Positions 16,108 to 25,052 of a stretch of DNA of 64,000 nt are shown in pieces. The DNA is taken from contig JAITUC010000011.1 in the NCBI GenBank assembly GCA_031286585.1, positions 186,001-250,000 on the forward strand. The letters are read 5' to 3'. This stretch comes from Delftia acidovorans. GTDB lineage: Bacteria > Pseudomonadota > Gammaproteobacteria > Burkholderiales > Burkholderiaceae_C. The notes beneath the pieces are model-generated. The model saw only the letters and a list, made by a program, of their open reading frames with translations, was not told the origin of the DNA and did no database searches. Both the position numbers and the translations under genes were made by a program. Every line of letters begins with the position of its first letter. Within the stretch, counting starts at the first letter, position 1.

Positions 16108-19100
16108 ATGACGGACAAGAAAGTCGAGTACGAGATCCGCATAGGCGTCCAGGGCCGGGAGGGTCTATCCGGCCTTGAGCAGGACTACTCGAAGGTCAAA
16201 GACAGCGCTCAGGACCTGGGCCGTACCAGCACCGAGGCAGGCGATGCGCTCGACAGCCTTCAAGCAGATGCCGTCCAGGCGGGGGCGAGGCTGCAGGGGC
16301 TGGCCACGACCGAGCAGCAGGCTGAACAGCAGGCCCGTGGGCTTGCTGAAGCTACCAATGCAGCAAGCCAAGCAATTGACGATGCCACCAAGGCCGCGAC
16401 TGACAAGGCCGCAGCTATCCGCTCAGGGCTGCAAGTTGCACAGTCGGAGATCGAGCTGCAGCGTCGCCATCTGGACATGGCGCGCGATGAGCAGCAGGCC
16501 ATCGCGCGCAGCGCAGCAGCACGCGGGGACGAGACTGCCGCTGTGCAGGCACAAAACCGCTTGCGCCAGATTGAGTCCGAGCAGATGGCGCTGGTCGCCG
16601 GCTCCAAGCGCGCGGAAGCCCAGGCTGTCCAGCTCGTCACCGATGCCCGTAGGGCGCAGCTGTCGGCCATCGGTCCGCTCACTGCCGCGCAAACAAAGGA
16701 ACTGGAGGCTGCCGACAACCATGCCCGCGCTCTGCGGGTAGAAGCCGCTGCAGCCGACCTAGCCGCCGCCCGCGCACGCGACTTGGGCAATGCCCACGGC
16801 TCTACCGCAAAGGCGACAGAGGCCGCCACGCAGAGCACGGAGCGCTACAAGGGATCGCTGACACAGATTGCGGGCGCTATTGCAGGGGCATTCGCCGTTG
16901 ACAGGATGGTGGACTACGCCAAAAGCGTCCAGGCCGTCGCCGATGACTACAAGAACCTGGAGGCAAGGGTACGCCTCGCCGTAGGGGCCAATGCTGATCT
17001 GTCTGCTGCCGTGCAGAGCATCGGCAAAGTCGCGCTCGACACCAACACCAATCTGAACGCTACAGCCCAGCTCTATGGACGCTTGGCAGCGAGCGCAAAA
17101 GAGCTTGGCATTACAAACAACCAGGCGCTGGCGGTCACCAAGACGATCAACCAGGCCATTCAGGTTGGCGGTGCATCGGCGCAGGCGAGTGAGGCATCGG
17201 TTACGCAACTTGTGCAGGCGCTGCAGTCCGGCGTCCTGCGGGGCGACGAATTCAATTCGATCATGGAGCAGTCCCCCCGACTTGCGAAGGCTTTGGCCGA
17301 TGGGCTCAATGTGCCTGTCGGAGCGCTGCGCGGCCTGGCTGAACAAGGCCAGCTCACATCGGCCAAGGTCGTCAAAGCGCTGCAGGGGCAATCTGCTGCC
17401 GTGGCCCAAGAATTCGGCACGCTGCCCCTGACTGTCGGCCGCGCGCTCACAAACCTGGAAACGCAGTGGACGCTGTTCATCGGCCGCCTGACGGGAGGTG
17501 CCGCCGAGAGCTCGATTGCGGCCCGCGCCATCGACGGTCTGGCGAACAACCTCGACACGCTCGCCAACGTCGCTGCGCGCGCCGGCGCAACGCTGACCGC
17601 CGCGCTGGCGATCCAGGGCGTCCAGGCCCTGCGTGCATTCGCTGTGGAGATGGCGACAACGGGCAAGGCCGCATCGCTGCTGTCGCTTGAGCTCTCCAAG
17701 ATCCCGAAGACGATCAACATCGCGCTAGCCGTGACGGGCCTCGAAGTGGGCTGGCAGATCGGCACGATGCTGCGTGACAACTTTGAGCTCGCGCGCAAGT
17801 TTGGCGTCGGCCTTGCCGGATTTGCCCAGGCCCTCGTCAATGACCTGGTGCTGCTCAAAGAAGCCGCCGCTGCAGTATTTACGAGCGACACCGTCGACGC
17901 AGCTTTCGACCGCTACCTGCAGCGCGGTCGAGAGATGGACGCCATCCTGGCGGACATGTGGAAGGACGCGGAGTCGGCGCCAGGCGCCGTGTCAGCCGCA
18001 GCCACCAGCGGAGCGGACAGCCTCGGGCGGCTGGGCGGCGCTGGTAGCGCAGCGGGGCAAGCCATCGCAGGCGGGGCCGCCGCTGGGGCGGCCGGCATTG
18101 GCCAGGTAGCAAAGGCCGCAGAGGACGCGCGGGCCGCACTCGCCGGCGTTGCAGCGGCGATCAACACGAAACCGGCCGCCGCGAGCCCCATCAAGGACAT
18201 CGTTGAAGACCTGACCGCTGCAAAGCTGCGCGGCGTGGACCTTGAACAGCAGCTTCGCAAGCAACTGCCAGCTGCGATCGAGAAGCTGAGCGGACCCGAG
18301 CTCGTGAAATTTCGGGCCGAGTTCATCGCAGCGATGGACGCCGCAAAGTTGGCTCTGAGGGATGCTATCGACTCGAAAAAGCCACGGGCTGAGATCGATG
18401 CACTGCAAGCGAAGGTTGATAGCTTCCAGCGCGCTACGCGAACCGGGCTCATGCTGATAGCCGAGCAGGCTGCGAAGAACCTCGGCATCGATGTGCCCAC
18501 GGCATTCGGGAAGATGAGCCAGGGCTTCCAGAATGCCCAGAGCGACCTCGCAGTGCTGATCCGCCAGTTGCCTGAACTAAAGGCCGCAGGGGTGGACACT
18601 GGGGCAGTTGTCGCCCTGGCATTGACCAAGATGATCGACGGCGCCAAGAACCAGGCCGAGCTCGACGCCCTGACAACGCGAGTCAAGACTCTGCGCGGTG
18701 AGCTTGGCGGGAAGCTCGCTGACGGTTTGTTAGATCAAGCCAAAGAGAAGGCCAAGGCTCTTAAAACAGAGCTTGAGAACGCGCTGCCCGGCATCCAAAA
18801 CGTCAAGGAAGCGATGCGTCAGCTTGGCGTGACGTCAGACGCCGCACTGAAAGACACGGCCAAGTCCGCAAAGGACGCTTACACCACCATTTCCACAAGC
18901 GGTCAGGCCAGCGCTCGGGAGCTCAGCGAGTCGTTCAAGCGCGCTGCTGACGCCGCCATCGCCGCAAACAACGGCATTGCGCCAATGTGGGTGCGAAGCG
19001 AGGCCGCCATCCGCGGCTTCAACCTGGAGACCGATCAGGCCGGCAAAAACATCCTCAAGGTGCGCGACAACATCGGCAGCGCTGCGGATGCGAGCCGGCG

Positions 19101-19797
19101 TGCGGGCGGCTCCATGGCAGGGGACTGGAAGGGCGTCGCATCGGCTGTCAAGGAAGCGGACGCCGCCCTGGCGGCCTACCAGCAGCGCGTCAAAGAAAAG
19201 TATGGTCGGCCCGGCGAAGGCGACAAGCCAGAGGAACTGGGCGAAGGCGTGCAGCGCATCGGCTCGGGATACCGCAATAAAGACGGTTTCACCTCGGACG
19301 CCAAAGGCAACAGTCAGACGCAGTTCCAGTGGACGCGCGCGATGATCATCGACTACCTCAAGCAGGCAGGACTTGATGAAGCGGTCGCTGTCGAGCTGTC
19401 GAAGCAGTTCCTGGACGCAAACGGTGACGTGCCCTACGAGGCCTCGGACGTGCAAATCCGGTGGGGCGGCAAGAACAGCACGCTCGCTTCGGCATTGGGC
19501 AAGATGGCCGAGTACTACAAGTACGACGACAGCGGCAAGCATGAAGCGGCCTACATGCTGGAGCAGGCAAAGGGCAAGCCTTCAACGCCGGCGCCCGGGC
19601 CGACTCCCGCCCCAGGCCCGGCTCCTGCCCCAAGTCCTGGCCAGGGCGGCAACACCTACATCAACAACATCACCATCAATGGCGTGGAGCCCTGGGGCTT
19701 CCTGAACGGCACGACGAGCCACACCAGCAAGCAGAGTGCAGACACTGAGGTCGACATCATGCGCAAGCTGGCACAGGCGAAGGGAGTGGCGCAATGA
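16108..19797 (+). CDS. tape measure protein (prophage A)
   Basis: A 1,229-residue protein. About 1-240 is coiled coil; about 245-470 is the tape-measure domain (AQLYGRLAASAKELGITNNQ, QLVQALQSGVLRGDEFNSIM, VGALRGLAEQGQLTSAKVVK, RALTNLETQWTLFIGRL). About 500-620 carries hydrophobic segments, then come long helical stretches, and a C-terminal Pro-rich linker before NTYINNITINGVEPWGF. It sets tail length and likely takes part in DNA entry. The +1-frameshifted chaperone pair usually found before it is not seen; the 81-bp gap upstream is too short. Confidence 0.95.
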   Translation: MTDKKVEYEIRIGVQGREGLSGLEQDYSKVKDSAQDLGRTSTEAGDALDSLQADAVQAGARLQGLATTEQQAEQQARGLAEATNAASQAIDDATKAATDKAAAIRSGLQVAQSEIELQRRHLDMARDEQQAIARSAAARGDETAAVQAQNRLRQIESEQMALVAGSKRAEAQAVQLVTDARRAQLSAIGPLTAAQTKELEAADNHARALRVEAAAADLAAARARDLGNAHGSTAKATEAATQSTERYKGSLTQIAGAIAGAFAVDRMVDYAKSVQAVADDYKNLEARVRLAVGANADLSAAVQSIGKVALDTNTNLNATAQLYGRLAASAKELGITNNQALAVTKTINQAIQVGGASAQASEASVTQLVQALQSGVLRGDEFNSIMEQSPRLAKALADGLNVPVGALRGLAEQGQLTSAKVVKALQGQSAAVAQEFGTLPLTVGRALTNLETQWTLFIGRLTGGAAESSIAARAIDGLANNLDTLANVAARAGATLTAALAIQGVQALRAFAVEMATTGKAASLLSLELSKIPKTINIALAVTGLEVGWQIGTMLRDNFELARKFGVGLAGFAQALVNDLVLLKEAAAAVFTSDTVDAAFDRYLQRGREMDAILADMWKDAESAPGAVSAAATSGADSLGRLGGAGSAAGQAIAGGAAAGAAGIGQVAKAAEDARAALAGVAAAINTKPAAASPIKDIVEDLTAAKLRGVDLEQQLRKQLPAAIEKLSGPELVKFRAEFIAAMDAAKLALRDAIDSKKPRAEIDALQAKVDSFQRATRTGLMLIAEQAAKNLGIDVPTAFGKMSQGFQNAQSDLAVLIRQLPELKAAGVDTGAVVALALTKMIDGAKNQAELDALTTRVKTLRGELGGKLADGLLDQAKEKAKALKTELENALPGIQNVKEAMRQLGVTSDAALKDTAKSAKDAYTTISTSGQASARELSESFKRAADAAIAANNGIAPMWVRSEAAIRGFNLETDQAGKNILKVRDNIGSAADASRRAGGSMAGDWKGVASAVKEADAALAAYQQRVKEKYGRPGEGDKPEELGEGVQRIGSGYRNKDGFTSDAKGNSQTQFQWTRAMIIDYLKQAGLDEAVAVELSKQFLDANGDVPYEASDVQIRWGGKNSTLASALGKMAEYYKYDDSGKHEAAYMLEQAKGKPSTPAPGPTPAPGPAPAPSPGQGGNTYINNITINGVEPWGFLNGTTSHTSKQSADTEVDIMRKLAQAKGVAQ

Positions 19798-20177
19798 TCA
19801 CGATCACCCGCGCCGGCACCACGCTGGATCTGTCCGATCGCCTCATCTGGACAGATGAGTACGCATGGAGTCCTGCCGTCACAGAGACGCGCTACAGCAC
19901 CAGCGGCGCGCTGCATGTGCACGTCGGCCTGCGCCAGGCCGGGCGGCCGATCACGCTGGACGGCCGCGACTCCCAGGCATGGATTTCACGGGCGTTGTGC
20001 GACCAGCTCAGGGCCTGGCAGGGCATGCCTGGCGCCACGTTCCAGCTCATCGTGCGCGGCGCCCCGCGCACCGTGCTGTTCCTGGAGTTCCAGGCCGATC
20101 CGATATGGCGCCTGCTGGATGGAGAGCACACCTCCGAACTGCAGTACGTGCCATCTTTTAAGTTCATGGAGATCTGA
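19794..20177 (+). CDS. distal tail protein after the tape measure
   Basis: A 127-residue beta-rich protein overlapping the tape measure stop by 4 bp (ATGA). It begins MITITRAGTTLDLSDRLIWT and includes TFQLIVRGAPRTVLFLEFQA. Proteins of this size and place in B3-like phages are minor or distal tail components. No fold can be assigned confidently. It is followed after one base by the 564-residue tail gene, suggesting coordinated translation. Confidence 0.6.
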   Translation: MITITRAGTTLDLSDRLIWTDEYAWSPAVTETRYSTSGALHVHVGLRQAGRPITLDGRDSQAWISRALCDQLRAWQGMPGATFQLIVRGAPRTVLFLEFQADPIWRLLDGEHTSELQYVPSFKFMEI

Positions 20178-20178
20178 T

Positions 20179-21873
20179 ATGGCCCTGCTCGCAGGCGACA
20201 TCCGTTTCGCACGCTCTGCCAATATGGCCGACGTGCCCGAGGGCGGCGGTCCGCCGTCTTCCCAACTGCTCACATCGGGCCGGTCGAACGAGATTTTTCC
20301 AGACATTTCCGAAGAGACCAGGACCACCGGGCGCGTCGAGATTTATCAGATTTTCGGCGTGCTCAGGAATACGGATCGCACACCATTCATGGGCTGCAAT
20401 GTGATCCTTGCCGAGCCTCCGGCAGACCCCAACGTCTCGGTGACGCTGCTGTCGCTCAAAAGCCCGTTCGCAACGCGCGCCGACATTGCAAAGCGCATCG
20501 AGAGCGGCATGGCCGCTGGCAGCGAGTTCGCGGGCTACCTGCTCGAAAACCACTTCACGACGATGCGCAGCATCCAGGTTTTCCAGCGGCCTGGCATGCC
20601 GCCCCCGGCCATCGGCCGCACGTTCGTCCTGGTCTACAACGAGGGCCAGGCGGGCGAGCGCCGGCAGCGTATCCGCATCAAGGCGACCGACACCGTGACG
20701 CGCATGTTCACCGAGACCTCGGGCGGCTCGCTGGTGGATTTTTTGGCCCAGGTCACGACATGCGAGCTGTTCGATGGCCTCTTGTACGACTTCCCGGGCT
20801 CGCCTGCGGCGCGCACCTTCGCGCGTGCCGCTGGCAAGACGCTCACGCGCGAGACGGTCTATAGCGACTCGGGACTTTTTTACAGCGCCACTCGTCTGAC
20901 CGTGGCGAGCCAGATCAATGACGCCTGGCTCCAGCTCGCCAGCATTTACACGCAAGTCGTGCCCAACAGCCGCTCTGAAGTGGCCTCGGTCGACCAGATG
21001 CCGGCCGCGCGCCGAACGATCCTGCTCGCAGACGCGCCGCGTCGCGTGGAAGTGGGCATCACGCCCCATACACAGCGATATGTGATCGATGAAGCCAGCG
21101 CGGGCCTGACCTTCGTCTGGCAATGCAACCCGTTGCCTGAGCCCGGCACGATCTTCATCGACTTCTGGGCCTTGGGCCAGCGCTACACCCTGACCGATGA
21201 CGGCAACGGCAAGCTGGTGGGGGCGGGTGGCGGCGCGGTCAACTACCTCACAGGCAGCATCAGCGCCACGCTCAAGTCCATCCCGGACATTGGCAGTGCC
21301 ATCGCGCTCACCCATGGCGCCCGCGTGTCGTACACCAACCGCGCCAACCAGGGCGCGGCCATCCGCCCCCCCGAGTACTGCTGGGTCGTGGGCGGCCAGG
21401 ACGAGGCGACAAAGTACGACCGCATCGTGCCAGGCACGCTTGTGGTCAAGTACACCAGCGGTGGCGTGGTGCGCACCGTCACAGAGGCAGGCGCGGGCAA
21501 GCTCGCAGGCGCCGCGACGGGCGTTGTTGACCACCACAGCCGCACGGTACTGCTGCGGCCGAGCTTCATGCCAGACCCCGGCGCCGAGTTGCAGGTCGAT
21601 TGCCAGCTCGAAACGTTGGTCACCGAGTTCATCAATGCCGGGCCCGACGCCACGGGGATTGCGGCTTTCAGCCTGGCGCAGCAGCCTGCGGCCGGGACGT
21701 TGCAAATCGAGTGGTGCGTTGCGCGTGCGGTGAGCCAGACCGCAGGCGGCAGCTTGAACACGACCACGTCGACCAAGACCTCGGACGTCAATTACGTCTT
21801 CAAGGCAACGCCGGAGTGGCAGGAGCCGCAAAGCCCTGGACAGACCATCCGACTCAACGCTGCATACCCATAA
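20179..21873 (+). CDS. minor tail / baseplate protein (564 aa)
   Basis: A 564-residue protein starting at the ATG at 20179. It is beta-rich throughout, for example TTGRVEIYQIFGVLRNTDRT, GTIFIDFWALGQRYTLTDDG and GTLVVKYTSGGVVRTVTEAG. The latter two share a pattern (hydrophobic strand - GxxYTLTDDGxGKLxGAGxGxVNYxTGxI) that suggests two tandem beta domains near 350-510. Comparable proteins occur in the distal tail block of B3/D3112-type phages. A role in the tail tip is inferred from position between the tape measure and the hub-like gene. Confidence 0.6.
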   Translation: MALLAGDIRFARSANMADVPEGGGPPSSQLLTSGRSNEIFPDISEETRTTGRVEIYQIFGVLRNTDRTPFMGCNVILAEPPADPNVSVTLLSLKSPFATRADIAKRIESGMAAGSEFAGYLLENHFTTMRSIQVFQRPGMPPPAIGRTFVLVYNEGQAGERRQRIRIKATDTVTRMFTETSGGSLVDFLAQVTTCELFDGLLYDFPGSPAARTFARAAGKTLTRETVYSDSGLFYSATRLTVASQINDAWLQLASIYTQVVPNSRSEVASVDQMPAARRTILLADAPRRVEVGITPHTQRYVIDEASAGLTFVWQCNPLPEPGTIFIDFWALGQRYTLTDDGNGKLVGAGGGAVNYLTGSISATLKSIPDIGSAIALTHGARVSYTNRANQGAAIRPPEYCWVVGGQDEATKYDRIVPGTLVVKYTSGGVVRTVTEAGAGKLAGAATGVVDHHSRTVLLRPSFMPDPGAELQVDCQLETLVTEFINAGPDATGIAAFSLAQQPAAGTLQIEWCVARAVSQTAGGSLNTTTSTKTSDVNYVFKATPEWQEPQSPGQTIRLNAAYP

Positions 21874-21883
21874 CAGGACGACT

Positions 21884-23806
21884 ATGGCCTACGAAATGAT
21901 CCTCCGCCCCGTGGCAGTCACGACCACCAACGGCAGCAGCGCGAGCGTGTCCGAGCAAAGCGGCACGACCGCAGACAACCGCATTGTCGCCATCAAGACC
22001 GTGACCGACGACGGCACCGGCCGCTTCGCCGGTGGGCTGGGCACCGTGGACTATGCGGGTAAGCAGGTCCAGCTCAAGATGGTCGAGTTCGACCGCAGGA
22101 CCGAGTCGTACCGCAGCGATTACGAGGACTCAAAACAGTTCTCGCGGGCCGTTGGCGATGGTTCTGGCCTCTGGCAAGACAACGGGAAAAAGGGCGGCAG
22201 CTACGGCACGGCCGGCGTCGGCGAAGAGATGCTCGGGGGCTCCAGCATCGTTGCGCGGTACCGCGTCGGGGCCGGCGTGCCGCGCAGCCACAGCGAGACA
22301 TACAAGCCAGCCGAGGTCACGATGGACCTGTGCCCCTACACGTCGCAGCGCGTCGTTGCAGGCAGCGTGCAATTCCGGTGGATGGGGCAGGTCTACACGG
22401 ACTTCGAGGGTGTGATCTATCGTGGTCGCACGGACACGGACCCTGGCATCGCATGCGGCAAGATCGACCTTGCGGCCGGCACAGTCGGCATGTATGACTA
22501 TGTCGTTGGCGGGTCAGGCGCCACGGATTTCCAACTGCAGAGCCTGTGGACGCAGGCCGGGCAATGGTCCACCGCAAGCGTATTTTTCAATACTGATGCG
22601 GCCCCGCTGCGGGCCGGCGCGGGCGGCTTCGTGCTGACCGTTGTGGACACGCGCGGCAACACGTTGACCGCGAACGTCGATGCGCAGGGCAACATCACGG
22701 GCTCGCACATGTGGGGCCGTGTGGACTTCAGCCGTGGCGGCGTGCAACTGATGTTCGGCGACTTCGTGCTCGACTCCAGTCTCTCGGCAGAGGACAAGGA
22801 CGAGTGGTGGTACAGCGCGGCTGATGTCGGTGCCGTGCAGCCAGGCCGGATCTGGCGGCCGTGGCCCGTGGACCCGACGACGCTGCGTTACAGCGCAGTG
22901 AGCTACATCTATCTGCCCGTCGACGTGACGCTGATGGGCATCGACCCTGCAGCGCTGCCATCGGATGGCCGCGTCGCGTTTGCCCGGCCGGGCGACACGT
23001 GTGTCATCGGCATCACGCATGGCGGCGTCCAGTTTGTGCCCGAAGTGGGCCAGACATTCAACCTGGGCCATCAGCGTTTGTCGTTCGTCCAGGTGCTGGA
23101 CGCGGCCACGGGCGCAGAGATCCGCACCGGCTACACCGCTGACCTGGACGCCGGCACCGTCAAATTCACCGACTTGGCCGGCTATCCCGCCGCAGTCAAA
23201 GTCATCGGCCGCACAGAGGTCTACCGCCAGATCGCCGAGGTGCGGATCGACGGCAAGGTCAAGCTCACGCAGCCCGTGGGCTATGCCTTTCCTGCTGGGG
23301 CCGTGTTCTCGACCGCCCTGCGCTTCGGTGACCGCTTCGCCCGCGTCTCGCGCGTGTACGACCAAGCGAGCTGGAACGGCACGACCTGGTATGACGGCCT
23401 GGACCCTTCCAAGGGCGAGGCCACGGCCACATACCGGCACAACGATTTCCCTATCGAGGTCTCCAACCTCGGCGCCATCACCGAGCGATGGGCGCTGCGC
23501 ATCCGGCAAGACGGCAGCACGTTCGACTTGATTGGCCAGCACCTGGGCCAGATCGCCAGTGGCAGCCTCAACGTGGACTTCGCGCCGCTCAACGCTGCAG
23601 CCGGTGCGCCATACATGCGCGTGCGCTCCGAAGGCTGGGGTGCTGGCTGGGTGGGCGGCAATGTGGTGTTCATCGACACCATCGGCGCCGAAGCCTCCAT
23701 CGACATGGTCCGCTGCACACAGCCGTCGAGCCCGGCAGGCATTGATGACCGCTGCTGGATCGTCCAGCGCGGCGACGTGGGCCGCGCGCCCGAGGCAACC
23801 TTTTAA
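21884..23806 (+). CDS. minor tail / baseplate protein (640 aa)
   Basis: A 640-residue protein, 10 bp after the previous gene. It shares with that neighbour the pattern DDGTGRFAGGLGTVDYAGKQVQ (shortened: DDGxGRFxGG-GTVDYAG), hinting that the two genes carry related beta domains. It includes YRQIAEVRIDGKVKLTQPVG and ends near WIVQRGDVGRAPEATF. No enzyme motif is visible. It is most likely a structural protein of the tail tip in Mu-like siphoviruses. Confidence 0.6.
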   Translation: MAYEMILRPVAVTTTNGSSASVSEQSGTTADNRIVAIKTVTDDGTGRFAGGLGTVDYAGKQVQLKMVEFDRRTESYRSDYEDSKQFSRAVGDGSGLWQDNGKKGGSYGTAGVGEEMLGGSSIVARYRVGAGVPRSHSETYKPAEVTMDLCPYTSQRVVAGSVQFRWMGQVYTDFEGVIYRGRTDTDPGIACGKIDLAAGTVGMYDYVVGGSGATDFQLQSLWTQAGQWSTASVFFNTDAAPLRAGAGGFVLTVVDTRGNTLTANVDAQGNITGSHMWGRVDFSRGGVQLMFGDFVLDSSLSAEDKDEWWYSAADVGAVQPGRIWRPWPVDPTTLRYSAVSYIYLPVDVTLMGIDPAALPSDGRVAFARPGDTCVIGITHGGVQFVPEVGQTFNLGHQRLSFVQVLDAATGAEIRTGYTADLDAGTVKFTDLAGYPAAVKVIGRTEVYRQIAEVRIDGKVKLTQPVGYAFPAGAVFSTALRFGDRFARVSRVYDQASWNGTTWYDGLDPSKGEATATYRHNDFPIEVSNLGAITERWALRIRQDGSTFDLIGQHLGQIASGSLNVDFAPLNAAAGAPYMRVRSEGWGAGWVGGNVVFIDTIGAEASIDMVRCTQPSSPAGIDDRCWIVQRGDVGRAPEATF

Positions 23807-23827
23807 AAATCCATAGAGAGCACATCC

Positions 23828-25048
23828 ATGGCATCCCCTGTTGATACCTCCGTCAAGCACTTCCTGAGCACCATGAGCGGCGCCCCCGCACTGAGCGGCA
23901 CTGTGGGCTCGATGATTGCGCTGCTCGACGCGCTGCTCGTGACCGGCTTTGACGCCAAGACTCTCACGTCGCTGACCGTCGCGGGCGGCGTGGCAACGGC
24001 CGCGTTTGCAGGGCAGCACAGCGCAATCGTGGACTCCGTGATCCTGGTTGCCGGCGTGGCTGGCGGGCCTGCTGGCTGGGCCGGGCTCAACGGAGAGCAA
24101 AAAGTCACGGCCACGGGCCTCGGCCTGGTCCGCTTTGCGACCACCCTGCCCGACGGCACATACACAGGCACCATCAGCATCAAGATGGCGCCGGCAGGGT
24201 GGGTCAAAGCGTTCGCGGGCACGAACATCGCGGTGTACCAGAGCGCAGATCCACTGTCGAGCAAGATGCTGCTGCGTGTCGATGACACAAGCCCCTTGTG
24301 GGCGCGTGTGCGGGGCTTCGAGACCATGCAAGATGCAAACACGGGGACGGGTTTGTTCCCGCTCGACAGCCAGGCCAGCGGGGGTGGGTACTGGGCCAAG
24401 TCAAGCGCAGCAAACAACACCCCCGTGAATTGGGCCTTCGCTGCAGATAGCCGCTTCTTTTACACCTCGGTCCAGCCGGGCTCCTCCGTCGCGCCGAACC
24501 GGCAGATTGGGATTATTCGGGCATTCGGAGACCCGATCTCGGCCAGGCCCTCCGGGGACCCATACGCGTGCTTGCTCAACTACAGCTCAACCACAAATGG
24601 CACGGACTACCAGTACGACAACTGTCTGTCGAACACGTCTCCAGGCCTCTCGGCATGTCCCCGTGCGTACTCTGGACTCGGATCGTGCGTGTTGCACAAG
24701 ATGGCGGTATGGGGTGGGGGGGCATCGGTGTACCAGTGCAGCGGGATCACAAGCATCCATGGACAGTTCCCGAACCCTATTGATGGCGGGCTCTACCTGA
24801 CAAAGCGCCTCATGACGTTGAACGACAACACGTACTTGCCGAGAGCGGAACTGCCAGGCTCTTACCAAGTCCTACAGTCCAACGCGTGGGATACCTTCCG
24901 CGCCGGCGACAGGGTGCCCGGCACGGGCGCCCTCGCGGGGCGGAACCTGATCGCTGTGCATGGCAGCAATGGCAGCAACACAACCTCGTCATCGTCAGCA
25001 AGTAACACGAGCATAGTGTTCCTCGACGTGACCGGCCCCTGGCGCTAA
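23828..25048 (+). CDS. distal tail protein, probable receptor-contact component
   Basis: A 406-residue protein. Residues 1-70 are helical (ISMALLDALL-type stretch after MASPVDTSVKHF). The rest is rich in Gly/Ser/Asn and aromatic residues (SLSKMLLRVDDTSPLWARVR-like strands; TTNGTDYQYDNCLSNTSPGL; ITSIHGQFPNPIDGGLYLTK) with several Cys, and a Ser/Asn run near the C-terminus. It lies among distal tail genes and shows a surface-exposed composition, so a role in host recognition is plausible. No known fibre family is recognised. Confidence 0.5.
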   Translation: MASPVDTSVKHFLSTMSGAPALSGTVGSMIALLDALLVTGFDAKTLTSLTVAGGVATAAFAGQHSAIVDSVILVAGVAGGPAGWAGLNGEQKVTATGLGLVRFATTLPDGTYTGTISIKMAPAGWVKAFAGTNIAVYQSADPLSSKMLLRVDDTSPLWARVRGFETMQDANTGTGLFPLDSQASGGGYWAKSSAANNTPVNWAFAADSRFFYTSVQPGSSVAPNRQIGIIRAFGDPISARPSGDPYACLLNYSSTTNGTDYQYDNCLSNTSPGLSACPRAYSGLGSCVLHKMAVWGGGASVYQCSGITSIHGQFPNPIDGGLYLTKRLMTLNDNTYLPRAELPGSYQVLQSNAWDTFRAGDRVPGTGALAGRNLIAVHGSNGSNTTSSSSASNTSIVFLDVTGPWR

Positions 25049-25052
25049 GCAA

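Noticed and set aside
20164..24331. Minus-strand frames of more than 550 codons opposite the tail genes of prophage A
   Set aside because: His/Arg-rich shadows of the plus-strand tail operon.
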